Source: Streptomyces sp. NBC_01707 (GTDB taxonomy: Bacteria; Actinomycetota; Actinomycetes; Streptomycetales; Streptomycetaceae). From it: DNA of 64,000 bases. Shown piece by piece: positions 52,447 to 61,333 of the stretch. The translations under genes and the position numbers were made by a program. The stretch spans positions 2,294,001 through 2,358,000 of the forward strand of contig NZ_CP109190.1 in assembly GCF_041438805.1 (NCBI RefSeq), given 5' to 3'. Each line of letters starts with the position of its first letter. The stretch's first letter is position 1. Under the pieces are notes generated by a model that was not told where the DNA came from, ran no database searches, and saw only the letters and a list, made by a program, of their open reading frames with translations.

Positions 52447-53333
52447 GCACCACGGACCCGAGAACCCCACTCCCCCGCCCGCTGGTCGGCACCGGCTGGC
52501 TCGCGCAGCGGCTCGGCACGCCTGGGCTCGTGGTCTTCGACGCCACCGTGGGCGCGCACCGGGGCGCCGGACAGCGGATACCGGGGGCACGGCCCTTCGA
52601 CATCGACGGGGTGATGTCCGACCGGTCGTCTCCCCTCCCGCACACCATGCCTGGCGCCGACCGGTTCACCCAGGAGCTGCGCTCTCTGGGCGTCGACGAC
52701 TGCAGCACGGTCGTCGTCTACGACCGCGCGGGCATCTACTCCAGTGCTCGCGCCTGGTGGATGCTGCGGGCGATGGGCTTCGACCGGGCCGCGGTGCTCG
52801 ACGGCGGCCTGCCTGCCTGGGCCGCGGCCGGGCTGCCTGTGGAGAGCGGGAAGCCCGCGTACGCCGGTCCGTGCGGTGACTTCACCGCGCGGCCCCGCCC
52901 GGGGCTGATCATCGACAGCGGCCACGTGACAGCGGCCCTGGCCGACCCGGCCTCGGCCGTCTTCGACGCCCGCACCCGGGAGCGGTTCACGGGAGAAGCC
53001 GAGGAGCCCCGCCCGGGGCTGCGTGGTGGCCATATGCCCGGAGCCGTGAATCTGCCCTTCGGCGAACTCCAGCGCGAGGGCCGGATGCGCCCGGCGAAGG
53101 AGCTGCGCAAGGCGTTCTCCGCGCTTGCCGGGGACCGGGAGAAGCTGGTCTTCAGCTGCGGATCCGGTGTCACGGCCTGCGTTCTGGCGCTGGCGGCCGA
53201 GCTGGCCGGCTACGCGGAGTCGGCTGTGTACGACGGCTCCTGGAGCGAGTGGGGTCTGCCCTCGCAGCTGCCGGTCGTGACAGGCCCTGGCACGGACGGC
53301 TGCCGGGACGGCGACGGGGGCCAGGGGCTGTGA
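52443..53333 (+). CDS. Two-domain sulfurtransferase (thiosulfate / 3-mercaptopyruvate type)
   Basis: The 296-residue protein has two rhodanese domains. The N-terminal one has LVVFDATVGAHRGAGQRIPG, IPGARPFDIDGVMSDRSSPL and VVVYDRAGIYSSARAWWMLR. The C-terminal one has AVFDARTRERFTGEAEEPRP, GHMPGAVNLPF and the active-site Cys in VFSCGSGVTACVLALAAELA. CGSGVTA is the mercaptopyruvate sulfurtransferase-like loop. It transfers sulfane sulfur to thiol acceptors or cyanide. GTG 52443 has GGAGGG six bases upstream. Confidence 0.9.
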   Translation: MSTTDPRTPLPRPLVGTGWLAQRLGTPGLVVFDATVGAHRGAGQRIPGARPFDIDGVMSDRSSPLPHTMPGADRFTQELRSLGVDDCSTVVVYDRAGIYSSARAWWMLRAMGFDRAAVLDGGLPAWAAAGLPVESGKPAYAGPCGDFTARPRPGLIIDSGHVTAALADPASAVFDARTRERFTGEAEEPRPGLRGGHMPGAVNLPFGELQREGRMRPAKELRKAFSALAGDREKLVFSCGSGVTACVLALAAELAGYAESAVYDGSWSEWGLPSQLPVVTGPGTDGCRDGDGGQGL

Positions 53334-53508
53334 TGGCGTCCGTCTCCGAGAGATGGCGGGCCTTCACGGGGGCTGTCTCCGAGTCTGGACCCGCTGATCG
53401 CCCTGTCCCTCGCCGGGACGATCCCGAGAGTCTCGCGCCGGTGACCCTGTCCAGCTCGCAGTCGTGTTTCGCGACCGGACCCGCCGGCTCCAGCATCTTG
53501 ACTCCCCC

Positions 53509-54516
53509 TCACTGTGACTCGGCCACCCTCCTCAGGTACGCGCCGAGGCGGGCGATGGCCGACGGGTTGCGGGGGCTCTCGACCAGGTCGACGTAGTCGA
53601 GGACGAAGACGCGCTTGTGCTTGATCGCGGAGACGTTCTTCAGAGGCGGGTAGGAGAGAAGGAACTTCTTCTTCTGTTCGGCGGTCACGTCTCCGTAGTT
53701 GCAGATGACGATGACGTCGGGGTCTCGATCGAGGACGCTCTCCCAGCCGACGGCTGTCCAGGAGTCGCCGAGGTCGTGCATGACGTTGGTCCCGCCGGCC
53801 TTGTCGATGATCTCTTCGGGGGCGGCGTAACGGCCGGAGGTGAAGGGCTGGTCCTGGCCGCTGTCGTAGAGGAAGACCTTGGGGCGGTCAGTCCCCGCGG
53901 GGGCCTGCGCCTGCACATCGGCGATCTGCTTCTTGAAGCCGGCGATCAGCGTGGCCGCGCGCTTCTCGACACCGAAGAGCTTCCCGAGGTTGGTGAGGTC
54001 GGTGTACAGGGCGTCCAGTGGGGACATGATGCCGCGCGAGGTCTTGGTACGGCCGTTGCGGCAGGACTCGGTGAGGACGTACGAGGGAATGCCGATCTTC
54101 TTCAGGGCGTCGGGGGTGAGGCCGTCGTCGTCGCCGAAACCGTAGTTCCAGCCGGCGAAGACGAAGTCGCCCTTCGCGTCGAGGACGTTCTCCTTGGTGA
54201 GCTGGTCCTTGGAGAGCCACTTGGCCTTGTCGTAGCCGTCCTTCCATGGCACGTCGGTCAGGTCGCCCTTCTCGTCGGGCATGGCGAACCCTGCCATGCG
54301 GTTCTCCAGACCGAGCGCGAACATCAGCTCGGTTATCCCGACGTCGTTGGTGACGACACGCTCCGGGACCTTGTCGTACGTCACCTTCCTGCCGCAGTTG
54401 GTGAGGGTGACCGCGGACGACCTGTCGTCCCTGGAGGAGGATTCGAGGTCGGCACCGCAGCCGGAGACAGCGGCGGTCGTGGCGAGGCAGAGGACAGCGG
54501 CGAGCAGCTTGCGCAT
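53509..54516 (-). CDS. ABC transporter substrate-binding lipoprotein (BtuF/FecB type, probable corrinoid binder)
   Basis: The 335-residue protein has a signal peptide with lipobox AVSGC (residues 16-20) and then the helical-backbone binding-protein fold: KVPERVVTNDVGITELMFAL, DFVFAGWNYGFGDDDGLTPD, ILxxPSYVLTES-like and DPDVIVICNYGDVTAEQKKK. Class III binding proteins carry siderophores, haem or cobalamin. The cobalamin riboswitch at the head of this operon favours a corrinoid. ATG 54516 has AAGGA five bases upstream. It follows the ATPase gene by 8 bp. Confidence 0.87.
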   Translation of the reverse strand: MRKLLAAVLCLATTAAVSGCGADLESSSRDDRSSAVTLTNCGRKVTYDKVPERVVTNDVGITELMFALGLENRMAGFAMPDEKGDLTDVPWKDGYDKAKWLSKDQLTKENVLDAKGDFVFAGWNYGFGDDDGLTPDALKKIGIPSYVLTESCRNGRTKTSRGIMSPLDALYTDLTNLGKLFGVEKRAATLIAGFKKQIADVQAQAPAGTDRPKVFLYDSGQDQPFTSGRYAAPEEIIDKAGGTNVMHDLGDSWTAVGWESVLDRDPDVIVICNYGDVTAEQKKKFLLSYPPLKNVSAIKHKRVFVLDYVDLVESPRNPSAIARLGAYLRRVAESQ

Positions 54517-54524
54517 GGGGGTCC

Positions 54525-55289
54525 TTATGGGGTGGGGAGGAGGTCGAACAGGAGCTGGACCGCACCGGTCTCCGGGTGCCGTACGGGATGCGCGCGGACC
54601 CCGAACACGTCGGCCAGCAACGCGGGTTGGAGGACGTCGCGTGGCGGCCCGGAGGCAACTACGCGGCCGTCGGCGACGACGTACAGCAGATCGCAGTGCG
54701 CCGCGGCGAGGTTGAGGTCGTGCAGCGCCGCCAGCACCGTCAGGCCACTGCCCCGCACCAGGGACAGCACATCCAGCTGATGGGCGATGTCCAGGTGGTT
54801 GGTGGGCTCGTCCAGGACAAGCACCTTCGGCCGCTGGGCGAGCGCCCGGGCGATGAGGACGCGCTGCTTCTCGCCGCCGGACAGGGCCAGGAATCCCCGG
54901 TCGGCGAGGTGGGTGACGCCCGTGCGGCTCATGGCCTCGGCGCATATCTCCCGGTCCGAGACCGCCGTACGGCCGCGGTGCGGCAGTCGCCCCATGGCGA
55001 CCACTTCGGTGACGGTGAAGTCGAACTCGGCCGAGGACTCCTGCGGCAGCACGGCCAGTACCCGGGCGACGGCGCGGGAATCCATGGCGTGGATGTCGTC
55101 GCCGTCGAGGCGCACCACTCCCTCGGCCGGGCGTAGCGCCCGGTACACACAACGCAGCAGTGTCGACTTGCCGCTCCCGTTGGGGCCGACCAGGCCGACG
55201 AACGCACCGCTTTCCACGGTGAGGTGGATGTCGTCAACGATCCGCGCCCCGGCGGCCTCGACCGTCACGCCTTCGATTTCGAGCCTCAT
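54525..55289 (-). CDS. ABC transporter ATP-binding protein (BtuD/FecE type)
   Basis: The 254-residue ATPase has Walker A LVGPNGSGKSTLLRCVYRAL at residue 33, the Q-loop LAVLPQESSAEFDFT, signature FLALSGGEKQRVLIARALAQ, Walker B VLVLDEPTNHLD and the switch His in AALHDLNLAAAHCD. It powers the importer formed with the permease upstream and the binding protein downstream. It starts 2 bp after the permease stop. Confidence 0.92.
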   Translation of the reverse strand: MRLEIEGVTVEAAGARIVDDIHLTVESGAFVGLVGPNGSGKSTLLRCVYRALRPAEGVVRLDGDDIHAMDSRAVARVLAVLPQESSAEFDFTVTEVVAMGRLPHRGRTAVSDREICAEAMSRTGVTHLADRGFLALSGGEKQRVLIARALAQRPKVLVLDEPTNHLDIAHQLDVLSLVRGSGLTVLAALHDLNLAAAHCDLLYVVADGRVVASGPPRDVLQPALLADVFGVRAHPVRHPETGAVQLLFDLLPTP

Positions 55290-55291
55290 GG

Positions 55292-56347
55292 TCAGCGGCC
55301 TCCGAACGCATAGCCGCCGCGCCGCATGAGCAGCAGGAAGGCGGGTACCCCGACCACGGCCGTGACCACTCCGACGGGCAACTCGGCGGGCGCGAGCAGG
55401 AGCCGGGAGAGCACGTCCGCCCACACCAGCAGGACGGCCCCGGCGAGCGGAGCCACGGCCAGCACCCTCCGGTGGTCGGCGCCGACGAGCATCCGTGCGA
55501 CGTGGGGGACCATCAGCCCCACGAAACCGATGGCCCCGCTGACCGCGACGACCGTACCCGTCACGGCAGCGGTGACGAGGAACAACTCCCTGCGCAGCCG
55601 CTCCGGTCGGACGCCCAGCGCGGCGGAGGTGTCGTCGCCCATCGCGAGCGCGTTGAGCGACTCGGCCCGCCACCGCAGCCACGCCCACCCCACCGCCACG
55701 GTCACAGCCGCGAGCGGCACCTGCGGCCAGGTAGCCCCGCCCAGGCTCCCGAGCAGCCACATCATCGCCGAACGGGCCGCCTCGCCGCGGGCCGCGCCGA
55801 ACACCATCACAGTGGTGACGGCCTCGAAGCCGTACGCCATCGCGGTCCCGGTCAGAATCAGTCGCAGCGGGGTGAGCCCCCGCGGGGAACTGGCAGCCGC
55901 GTACACGAGAGCCATCGCCGCCAGCGCCGAACCGAACGCCGACACCGAAAGGGCCCAGACGCCCAGCCCCGCGAACGCCCCCATGAGGATGACCGCGTTG
56001 GCGCCCACCGCCGCGCCCGAGGAGATGCCCAGCACGAACGGATCGGCGAGCGCGTTGCGGACCATGGCCTGCACGGCTACGCCCACGGACGCGAGCCCCG
56101 CCCCGACCACGGCGCCCAGCACGACCCGCGGCAGCCGGATCTCCCAGACGATGGTGTAGGCGGCCACGTCACCGGCGTGCACGGTCCCGCCGGTCAGCCC
56201 GGCCCACAGAAACCGCAGAACACTCCCCCACCCGATCCCGGCGGCCCCGAGACCGACCCCGCACCCCAGCGAGACGACGAGTGCCAGCCCCAGCCCGGCG
56301 ACCAGAGGCGCCACGGATATTCGACGAACGGTGGGACTTCGGCGCAC
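55292..56347 (-). CDS. FecCD/BtuC-type ABC transporter permease
   Basis: The 351-residue protein has about nine to ten membrane helices and the FecCD-family elements LPRVVLGAVVGAGLASVGVA, NALADPFVLGISSGAAVGAN, GAIGFVGLMVPHVARMLVGA and ELPVGVVTAVVGVPAFLLLM. It forms the channel for import of an iron chelate or corrinoid. GTG 56347 is the first codon of the operon downstream of a cobalamin riboswitch. Confidence 0.92.
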   Translation of the reverse strand: MRRSPTVRRISVAPLVAGLGLALVVSLGCGVGLGAAGIGWGSVLRFLWAGLTGGTVHAGDVAAYTIVWEIRLPRVVLGAVVGAGLASVGVAVQAMVRNALADPFVLGISSGAAVGANAVILMGAFAGLGVWALSVSAFGSALAAMALVYAAASSPRGLTPLRLILTGTAMAYGFEAVTTVMVFGAARGEAARSAMMWLLGSLGGATWPQVPLAAVTVAVGWAWLRWRAESLNALAMGDDTSAALGVRPERLRRELFLVTAAVTGTVVAVSGAIGFVGLMVPHVARMLVGADHRRVLAVAPLAGAVLLVWADVLSRLLLAPAELPVGVVTAVVGVPAFLLLMRRGGYAFGGR

Positions 56348-56389
56348 GATCGGGCGGTCCTTCGCCTGGGGCCGCCTGATGTACGTCGA

Positions 56390-56575
56390 GCAGCCCGGAC
56401 GACCGTGCCGGCCGTGCGGTCCCCTCTCGCAGTCCTCGGCGAGCAGTCAATGGGTCGCGCCACCCTCGGGCGATCGGGCTCGCGCGAGAGACCACGGGGT
56501 CCCCCACGCACACCGTTGCGGGTCAGCGCCGGATTCTCACCGGACTTCCCCCGCGGGAGGCGCGGGGAGCTTAAC
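56390..56575 (-). ncRNA. Cobalamin (AdoCbl) riboswitch
   Basis: Reading on minus, 56550-56514 contains GGGAAGTCCGGTGAGAATCC, then GGCGCTGACCCGCAACG. This is the conserved cobalamin riboswitch core (GGGAA..CCGGTGAAAATCCGG..GCTGACCCGCAACGGT). A GGGGACC element near 56415 may be the distal B12-box segment. The aptamer ends shortly before the permease start at 56347. It would lower expression of the importer when cobalamin is plentiful. Outer limits are approximate. Confidence 0.85.
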
Positions 56576-56695
56576 AAATGAGGGCCGTCGACCGGTAAGG
56601 CGGTGTTCACGGGTGCTGCGCGGCGGAAGTCGCCTGGTACAGGCGCCGGAGGCCGGCTCGGGGCTCGGCGGCGGTGGAATTGCTCAGCGGCAGGG

Positions 56696-56815
56696 GTCGC
56701 GGTCCCGCTGATCGTGAACATCGCCCAGCAGGGGCACCCGGCGGCGAAGGGGATCATCTTGGAGCTGCTCGATGAGGCTCTGTGGAGCTATCCGTACGCC
56801 GGGTATCAGGGAGGC
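56696..56815 (+). pseudogene. Remnant of a HEAT-like immunity-type gene
   Basis: The short run VAVPLIVNIAQQGHPAAKGI, then ILELLDEALWSYPYAGY resembles one repeat of the HEAT-like proteins common in Streptomyces (AVPFLVxLA...LLELL). There is no start or extended frame on either side. It belongs to the 56581-57661 stretch between the riboswitch and the oxidoreductase gene. Confidence 0.35.
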
Positions 56816-57005
56816 TTCAGTGCACTCCGCTCTCATCAGTCCCACACGGTTGTGGTCAGCGGCAGAGGTGCTGACGCGCCCTGGTCCGGTTCCTGGAGCG
56901 GCTCGCGGCTGCGGGTGTCGAGGTGGCAGGCGTCGCGCCGCTCGGTGATGCCGTGGGCAGGAATGCGGATGGTCACCGCCGCGCAGCGACCAGGCCCAGG
57001 CAGTC

Positions 57006-57311
57006 GTGCACGCGGTACTGAACCGCGTGGCGGGCGGATCGGCGGCCTGGCCGCTGGTGACCGGTGGCCCTCATCTCATCGCCCAGTTCGCCGAGGCCGG
57101 CAGCCGGTTCCGGCTCGTGGTGACCAACGGCTCCGCCGATCCTGCACGGCCCATCGTCCACCTACCGGCCGGAATGCCCGGCCCGGACCACGTCACCCTG
57201 CTCACGCCGCTCGCCGAACCGCGACCTGCAGCCTGCGTCCTCTTCCCTGGCGCCATCGAGGCACAGACGGAGGTTCCGCACCGCGGAATCCCCGCGGTGG
57301 AGTGGAACTGA
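57006..57311 (+). pseudogene. Possible remnant of an unidentified gene
   Basis: This frame reads GGSAAWPLVTGGPHLIAQFA, SRFRLVVTNGSADPARPIVH, LPAGMPGPDHVTLLTPLAEP, with coding-like codon use for about 100 residues and then a stop. A few codons later HAAVSVVMAERTGTTELTAS (57360-57420) is open in another frame. This suggests a frameshifted larger gene of unknown family. The stretch to 57661 shows nothing else. Confidence 0.35.
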
Positions 57312-57661
57312 CGGCGGATGACCCGTACGCCGTCGGCTCGTAACGCCTGGCGGAGGCCCACGCAGCGGTGTCGGTGGTCATGGCCGAACGGACCGGCACC
57401 ACGGAGCTGACCGCGTCGGCCGACGGCTACCGCACATCGTCCGAGGTGTGGGCCGGGCCGCTGCGCCCTCGTCGGCACCCGGGTCCGGAGGGCCGGCTTC
57501 AGCGATTCGGTGTTCCCGACAGCGCCCGCGTCGTGGGCCGTATCGCGTAGCCGTGTCTCAGCATTAACCCGTGGTCAGCGCTTGCTCAAGGCCACCTTAA
57601 GAACCTCCCGTACGCCGCCGACCAGCTCCTTCTCCGCCCGCGGCGGCCCTAGGTTGACGAC

Positions 57662-59017
57662 GTGACGATCAAGGCGGCCGAACGCCGCAGCACCCTGCCC
57701 ACTCCGTCGCCACGGATATCGCCCCGGGTCCTCCGGGACGCGGTCATGGCCGGCGCCCTGGGAGTCGTTCTGATGTGGGCCCTCCAGGTCGAGCCATCGG
57801 CTCGACTGGATGCGGTCTTCGCCAGCGGCGCACACCTCAGTGGACTGCTCGCCGGGTACGGCATCCTGGTCATGCTGCTACTGATGGCGCGAGTGCCCGC
57901 GATCGAGCACGGCGTCGGCGCCGACCGTCTCGCCCGGTGGCATGCGCACGGTGGCCGACACGTCCTCGGCCTGTGCCTCGGGCACGCCCTGCTCGCCCTG
58001 TGCGGTTACGCCGCCCACACCGGCGCCGATCTGTTCGACGCCACCGCGGAACTCCTCGGCTACGGCGGCATCGCGGCCGCCACGGCCGGAACGGCGCTGC
58101 TCATCACCGTCGGGGCCGCCTCCGCCCGTGCCGTACGCCGCCGGGTACGGCACGAGACCTGGCGGGCCGTCCACCTGCTCACCTACCTCGGCGCGGCGCT
58201 CGCCTTCGCGCACCAGCTGGCTGGGCCCGACATCGCGGGCAGCGTCCTGGCCGTGTGGGTGTGGGCGATGCTTCATACGACCGTCGGCATTCTGCTGCTC
58301 TGGTACCGGGCCGTCGTCCCCGTACGGCAGGCGCTGCGCCACGGTCTGCGCGTCATGGCGGTGCACCGGGAAGGCCCGGACGTCATCTCCGTCGTGATGC
58401 GGGGAACCGACCTCGACGAACTCCGCGCAGAGGCAGGCCAGTTCTTTCGCTGGCGGTTCCTGCAACGCAGGCTGTGGCACACCGCCCTGCCGTTCTCGTT
58501 GTCCGCGCCCGTCCGCGACGACACCCTGCGCGTCACCGTCAAGACGATCGGCGACCACACCCGCCGGATGCGCCGCCTCCGGCCGGGCACCCGGGTGTTG
58601 TCCACCGGGCCGTTCGGGGCGATGACCGCACACCGCCGCACCCGGCGCAAGGTGCTGCTGCTGGCGGGAGGCGTGGGGATCACGCCGATGCGGGCGCTGT
58701 TCGAGGCGCTGCCCGGCGACCCGGGAGACCTCACGCTCCTGTACCGCGCCGGAGACGCCACCCAACTCGTGCTGCGCAGTGAGCTGGAAGAGATCGCCCG
58801 GGCACGCGGGGCAGCGCTGCACTATCTGCTCGGCCCCTCCGACGCGGCCTTCGACCCGCTCGCCCCGCAGGCCCTGCGCCATCTCGTGCCCGGACTCACG
58901 GAGCACGATGTGTATCTGTGCGGGCCCCCCGGCATGTCCGAAGCGGCGACCGCGGCGCTGCTGCGGGCGGGGGTACCGGTGAGCCGGATCCACAGCGAAT
59001 GCTTCACGTTCGTCTAA
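57662..59017 (+). CDS. Ferric-reductase-like membrane oxidoreductase with FAD/NAD-binding domain
   Basis: The 451-residue protein has about six membrane helices in residues 25-225 with haem-ligand-like His residues (ARWHAHGGRHVLGLCLGHAL, ETWRAVHLLTYLGAALAFAH). A ferredoxin-NADP reductase unit follows: FAD motif WHTALPFSLSAPV, LLLAGGVGITPMRALFEALP (NAD binding) and C-terminal DVYLCGPPGMSEAAT. It probably moves electrons from NAD(P)H across the membrane. A neighbouring FMN-binding protein gene, usual in this context, is not present. GTG 57662 fits the start of the basic N-terminus. Confidence 0.87.
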   Translation: MTIKAAERRSTLPTPSPRISPRVLRDAVMAGALGVVLMWALQVEPSARLDAVFASGAHLSGLLAGYGILVMLLLMARVPAIEHGVGADRLARWHAHGGRHVLGLCLGHALLALCGYAAHTGADLFDATAELLGYGGIAAATAGTALLITVGAASARAVRRRVRHETWRAVHLLTYLGAALAFAHQLAGPDIAGSVLAVWVWAMLHTTVGILLLWYRAVVPVRQALRHGLRVMAVHREGPDVISVVMRGTDLDELRAEAGQFFRWRFLQRRLWHTALPFSLSAPVRDDTLRVTVKTIGDHTRRMRRLRPGTRVLSTGPFGAMTAHRRTRRKVLLLAGGVGITPMRALFEALPGDPGDLTLLYRAGDATQLVLRSELEEIARARGAALHYLLGPSDAAFDPLAPQALRHLVPGLTEHDVYLCGPPGMSEAATAALLRAGVPVSRIHSECFTFV

Positions 59018-59101
59018 GGGCTGTCCCACGCCCGTGCCCCGGTCTCCCAGCCGGACCCCGGCCGAAATCCCGCGTACGAGTACTCCCAGGAGCCCACCCC
59101 C

Positions 59102-59293
59102 GTGGCACGCCATCGCAGACCGAGCCGCCGTACCGACGAAGAGGCGCGTCGCCGCCTTGCCACCGCGCTCGCCGTCGCGAGCGCGCTCACCGCCACCCTG
59201 CTCACCGTGGTGGTCCAGCCGGCCGCCCCGCCCTCCCCCGACCGGACGGCCACCGGCGGGACCACAGACGTAGCTCAGCCATCCCGGGAATGA
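59102..59293 (+). CDS. Small hypothetical membrane/exported protein
   Basis: The 63-residue protein has a basic N-terminus, one hydrophobic stretch LATALAVASALTATLLTVVV and a short Pro/Thr-rich tail. GTG 59102 follows AGGAG by nine bases. It lies 84 bp after the oxidoreductase gene on the same strand. No family is recognised. Confidence 0.5.
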   Translation: MARHRRPSRRTDEEARRRLATALAVASALTATLLTVVVQPAAPPSPDRTATGGTTDVAQPSRE

Positions 59294-59570
59294 CCGGCGG
59301 GTGCACGCGTCCTCCCGGAACGTGCTCGCCGCGCCAGTGGTCAGGCCCGAAGGTGGGCCAGGACCACATGGTGGGCTGCGGCCGGCCGGCGTCCGGTGGA
59401 GAGTTCGAAGGAGGGGAGCCGACCGGCTCACCCGACACTCGGGACCGCCCACGGCTGGTCTCGATCCGCGCTCGGCACCGATGCCGCCGCAGCAGCGGCC
59501 GGGTGACCCTATGTCACGGTAGGGTCACGGATTCGAATATGCCCAGAAAAATTACCCTCGGAAAACAAGC

Positions 59571-60269
59571 ATGTACCCCAAGTCACCATTCAGTGTCTTG
59601 GGGGCAGCTGTGGCAGACGTACTGGCCGGAATCCTGGGGGCCGTCGCCCTGGCGGTATTCCTCCTCCACTGGATGCATCAGAGAAATCGCGAGAGCCTCA
59701 CCCGACTGCGGGGCGACCGAGCCCGGTCCGCCTGGAGGGGATATCGCACGGCCACCATCACAGTGACCGCCGCCGCTGTCGCCGTCGCCGGCGCGCTCGC
59801 CCTGACGTCAGGCGGGAGCACGCCCCGTACAGCCACCGCCGCTCCGCCCGCCACTGCCTCCGGCTCCGTTCCGGACGCCGGCCAGGACGGGAAGGGGGAC
59901 GGTCAGGATGCGGAGCACAGCCCCGGCGAAGAGGGAGGCGGCACAGCTGACCCTGATGACGACGGCGACGCGCGCCCGTTCTCCGGCCCCGAATCGGTTA
60001 CCCCCGTCGATGGGGAGCCCGCCCCTGGGACCAGCAGCGCGCCCGCCTCCGGCGGCGAGGACCGAGCCGAGCCCACCGAGGACAGCCCGGCCCCGGGCAA
60101 CACGGTTGTACCCGGTCCGCCCGGGACCACCGCACCCGGCCCGAACCCGTCCCCCACCCCGACGCCACCGCCTCCCACGCCGAAGCCGACAGCGCCTCAG
60201 AAGCCGGACAAGTGCGACGGCCTCGTCGACCTCCACCTCCCGCTGCTTCCGGACGTCTGCCTCCTGTAG
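59571..60269 (+). CDS. Membrane protein with Pro/Thr-rich extracytoplasmic tail
   Basis: The 232-residue protein has two hydrophobic segments, VADVLAGILGAVALAVFLLH near residue 14 and TITVTAAAVAVAGALALTSG near 62. A long acidic and Pro/Thr-rich region ends with PDKCDGLVDLHLPLLPDVCL, containing two Cys that may pair. The low-complexity tail probably spans the cell wall. ATG 59571 has only a weak GGAAAA upstream. The upstream gap (59294-59570) shows no gene. The function is unknown. Confidence 0.65.
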   Translation: MYPKSPFSVLGAAVADVLAGILGAVALAVFLLHWMHQRNRESLTRLRGDRARSAWRGYRTATITVTAAAVAVAGALALTSGGSTPRTATAAPPATASGSVPDAGQDGKGDGQDAEHSPGEEGGGTADPDDDGDARPFSGPESVTPVDGEPAPGTSSAPASGGEDRAEPTEDSPAPGNTVVPGPPGTTAPGPNPSPTPTPPPPTPKPTAPQKPDKCDGLVDLHLPLLPDVCLL

Positions 60270-60366
60270 AGGGGCAGACCGCGCGTTGCGACCAACAGTT
60301 CGGAGGAAGCCACCTGCCCGCAGGTGAGGGACGGCTGGTCGAGCGGCGACGCCCTGCCCGGAGAGG

Positions 60367-61332
60367 TCACTTGGGCAGCCAGGCGCGCCACGTCGACTCG
60401 TGCTTGTCGACCCACTTCTTTGCCGCCTCCTGAGGTGTGAGCTTCTGATCGGCGATCATCAGAGCCACCTCGTTCTGCTCCTCGGTGCCCCAGGAGAAGT
60501 TCTTGAGGAACTGCGCCGCCTTGCCGCCGTCGCCGGCGAAGCGCGCGTTGAGGTACTTCTTCAGCGGCGTGTGCGGATAGGCGCACTCGACCTTCTCCGC
60601 GTCGGCGTCGCAGCCGTCCTTGTACGGAGGCAGTTCGATCTCCGTCATCGGCACCTTCTCGAACAGCCACTGCGGCTTGTACCAGTAGGTGAGGAACGGC
60701 TTCTTCTCCTTGGCGAACTGCTTGATCTGGGTGATCTGCGCCGCCTCGGAGCCCGAGAACACGACCTGATAGTCCAGGCCGAGATTCCGCACGAGCGCCT
60801 TGTCGTTGGTGACGTACGACGGAGAGCCGTCCAGCAACTGGCCCTTGCCGCCGCTCTCGGCGGTGCGGAACTGGTCCGCGTACTTGTTGAGGTTCTTCCA
60901 GTCGGTGACGTCGGGGTGCGCCTTGGCGAAGTACGTGGGGACGAACCAGCCGATGTGCCCGGTGACCCCGAGGTCCCCGCCGGGCGTGATCGTCTTCTTG
61001 TCCTTGACGTACCGGGCCTCCTGGTCCGGATGGCCCCAGTCCTCCAGGATGGCGTCCACCCGGCCTTGACTGAGGGCGTCCCAGGCGGGCACCTCGTCGA
61101 TCTGAACGGTGTCGACGCGGTAGCCCAGCTCGTGTTCGAGGAGGTATTGGGCCACGGCGGTGTTCGCCTGGGCGCCGACCCACGACTGGACCGAGAGCGT
61201 CACGGTCTTGGCGCCCTGCGCGTTGGCGAACGGAGAGGGCTGGCGCGTCATGTCCGCCGCCCCGCAGCCGGCAACGGCGACGAGACCGGCGGCGCTGACG
61301 AGCGCGATCAGAGGTGTGCGCAGACGAGCCAT
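60367..61332 (-). CDS. Glycine betaine/proline-type ABC substrate-binding lipoprotein (OpuAC/ProX-like)
   Basis: The 321-residue protein has a signal peptide with lipobox LVAVAGC and then the OpuAC fold: VTLSVQSWVGAQANTAVAQY, VDAILEDWGHPDQEARYVKD, GHIGWFVPTYFAKAHPDVTD and KPFLTYWYKPQWLFEKVPMT. Trp and Tyr residues of this kind make the aromatic box for quaternary amines. It delivers an osmoprotectant or related compound to the permease encoded 1 bp upstream. ATG 61332 is the family-consistent start. Confidence 0.87.
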   Translation of the reverse strand: MARLRTPLIALVSAAGLVAVAGCGAADMTRQPSPFANAQGAKTVTLSVQSWVGAQANTAVAQYLLEHELGYRVDTVQIDEVPAWDALSQGRVDAILEDWGHPDQEARYVKDKKTITPGGDLGVTGHIGWFVPTYFAKAHPDVTDWKNLNKYADQFRTAESGGKGQLLDGSPSYVTNDKALVRNLGLDYQVVFSGSEAAQITQIKQFAKEKKPFLTYWYKPQWLFEKVPMTEIELPPYKDGCDADAEKVECAYPHTPLKKYLNARFAGDGGKAAQFLKNFSWGTEEQNEVALMIADQKLTPQEAAKKWVDKHESTWRAWLPK

Positions 61333-61333
61333 G

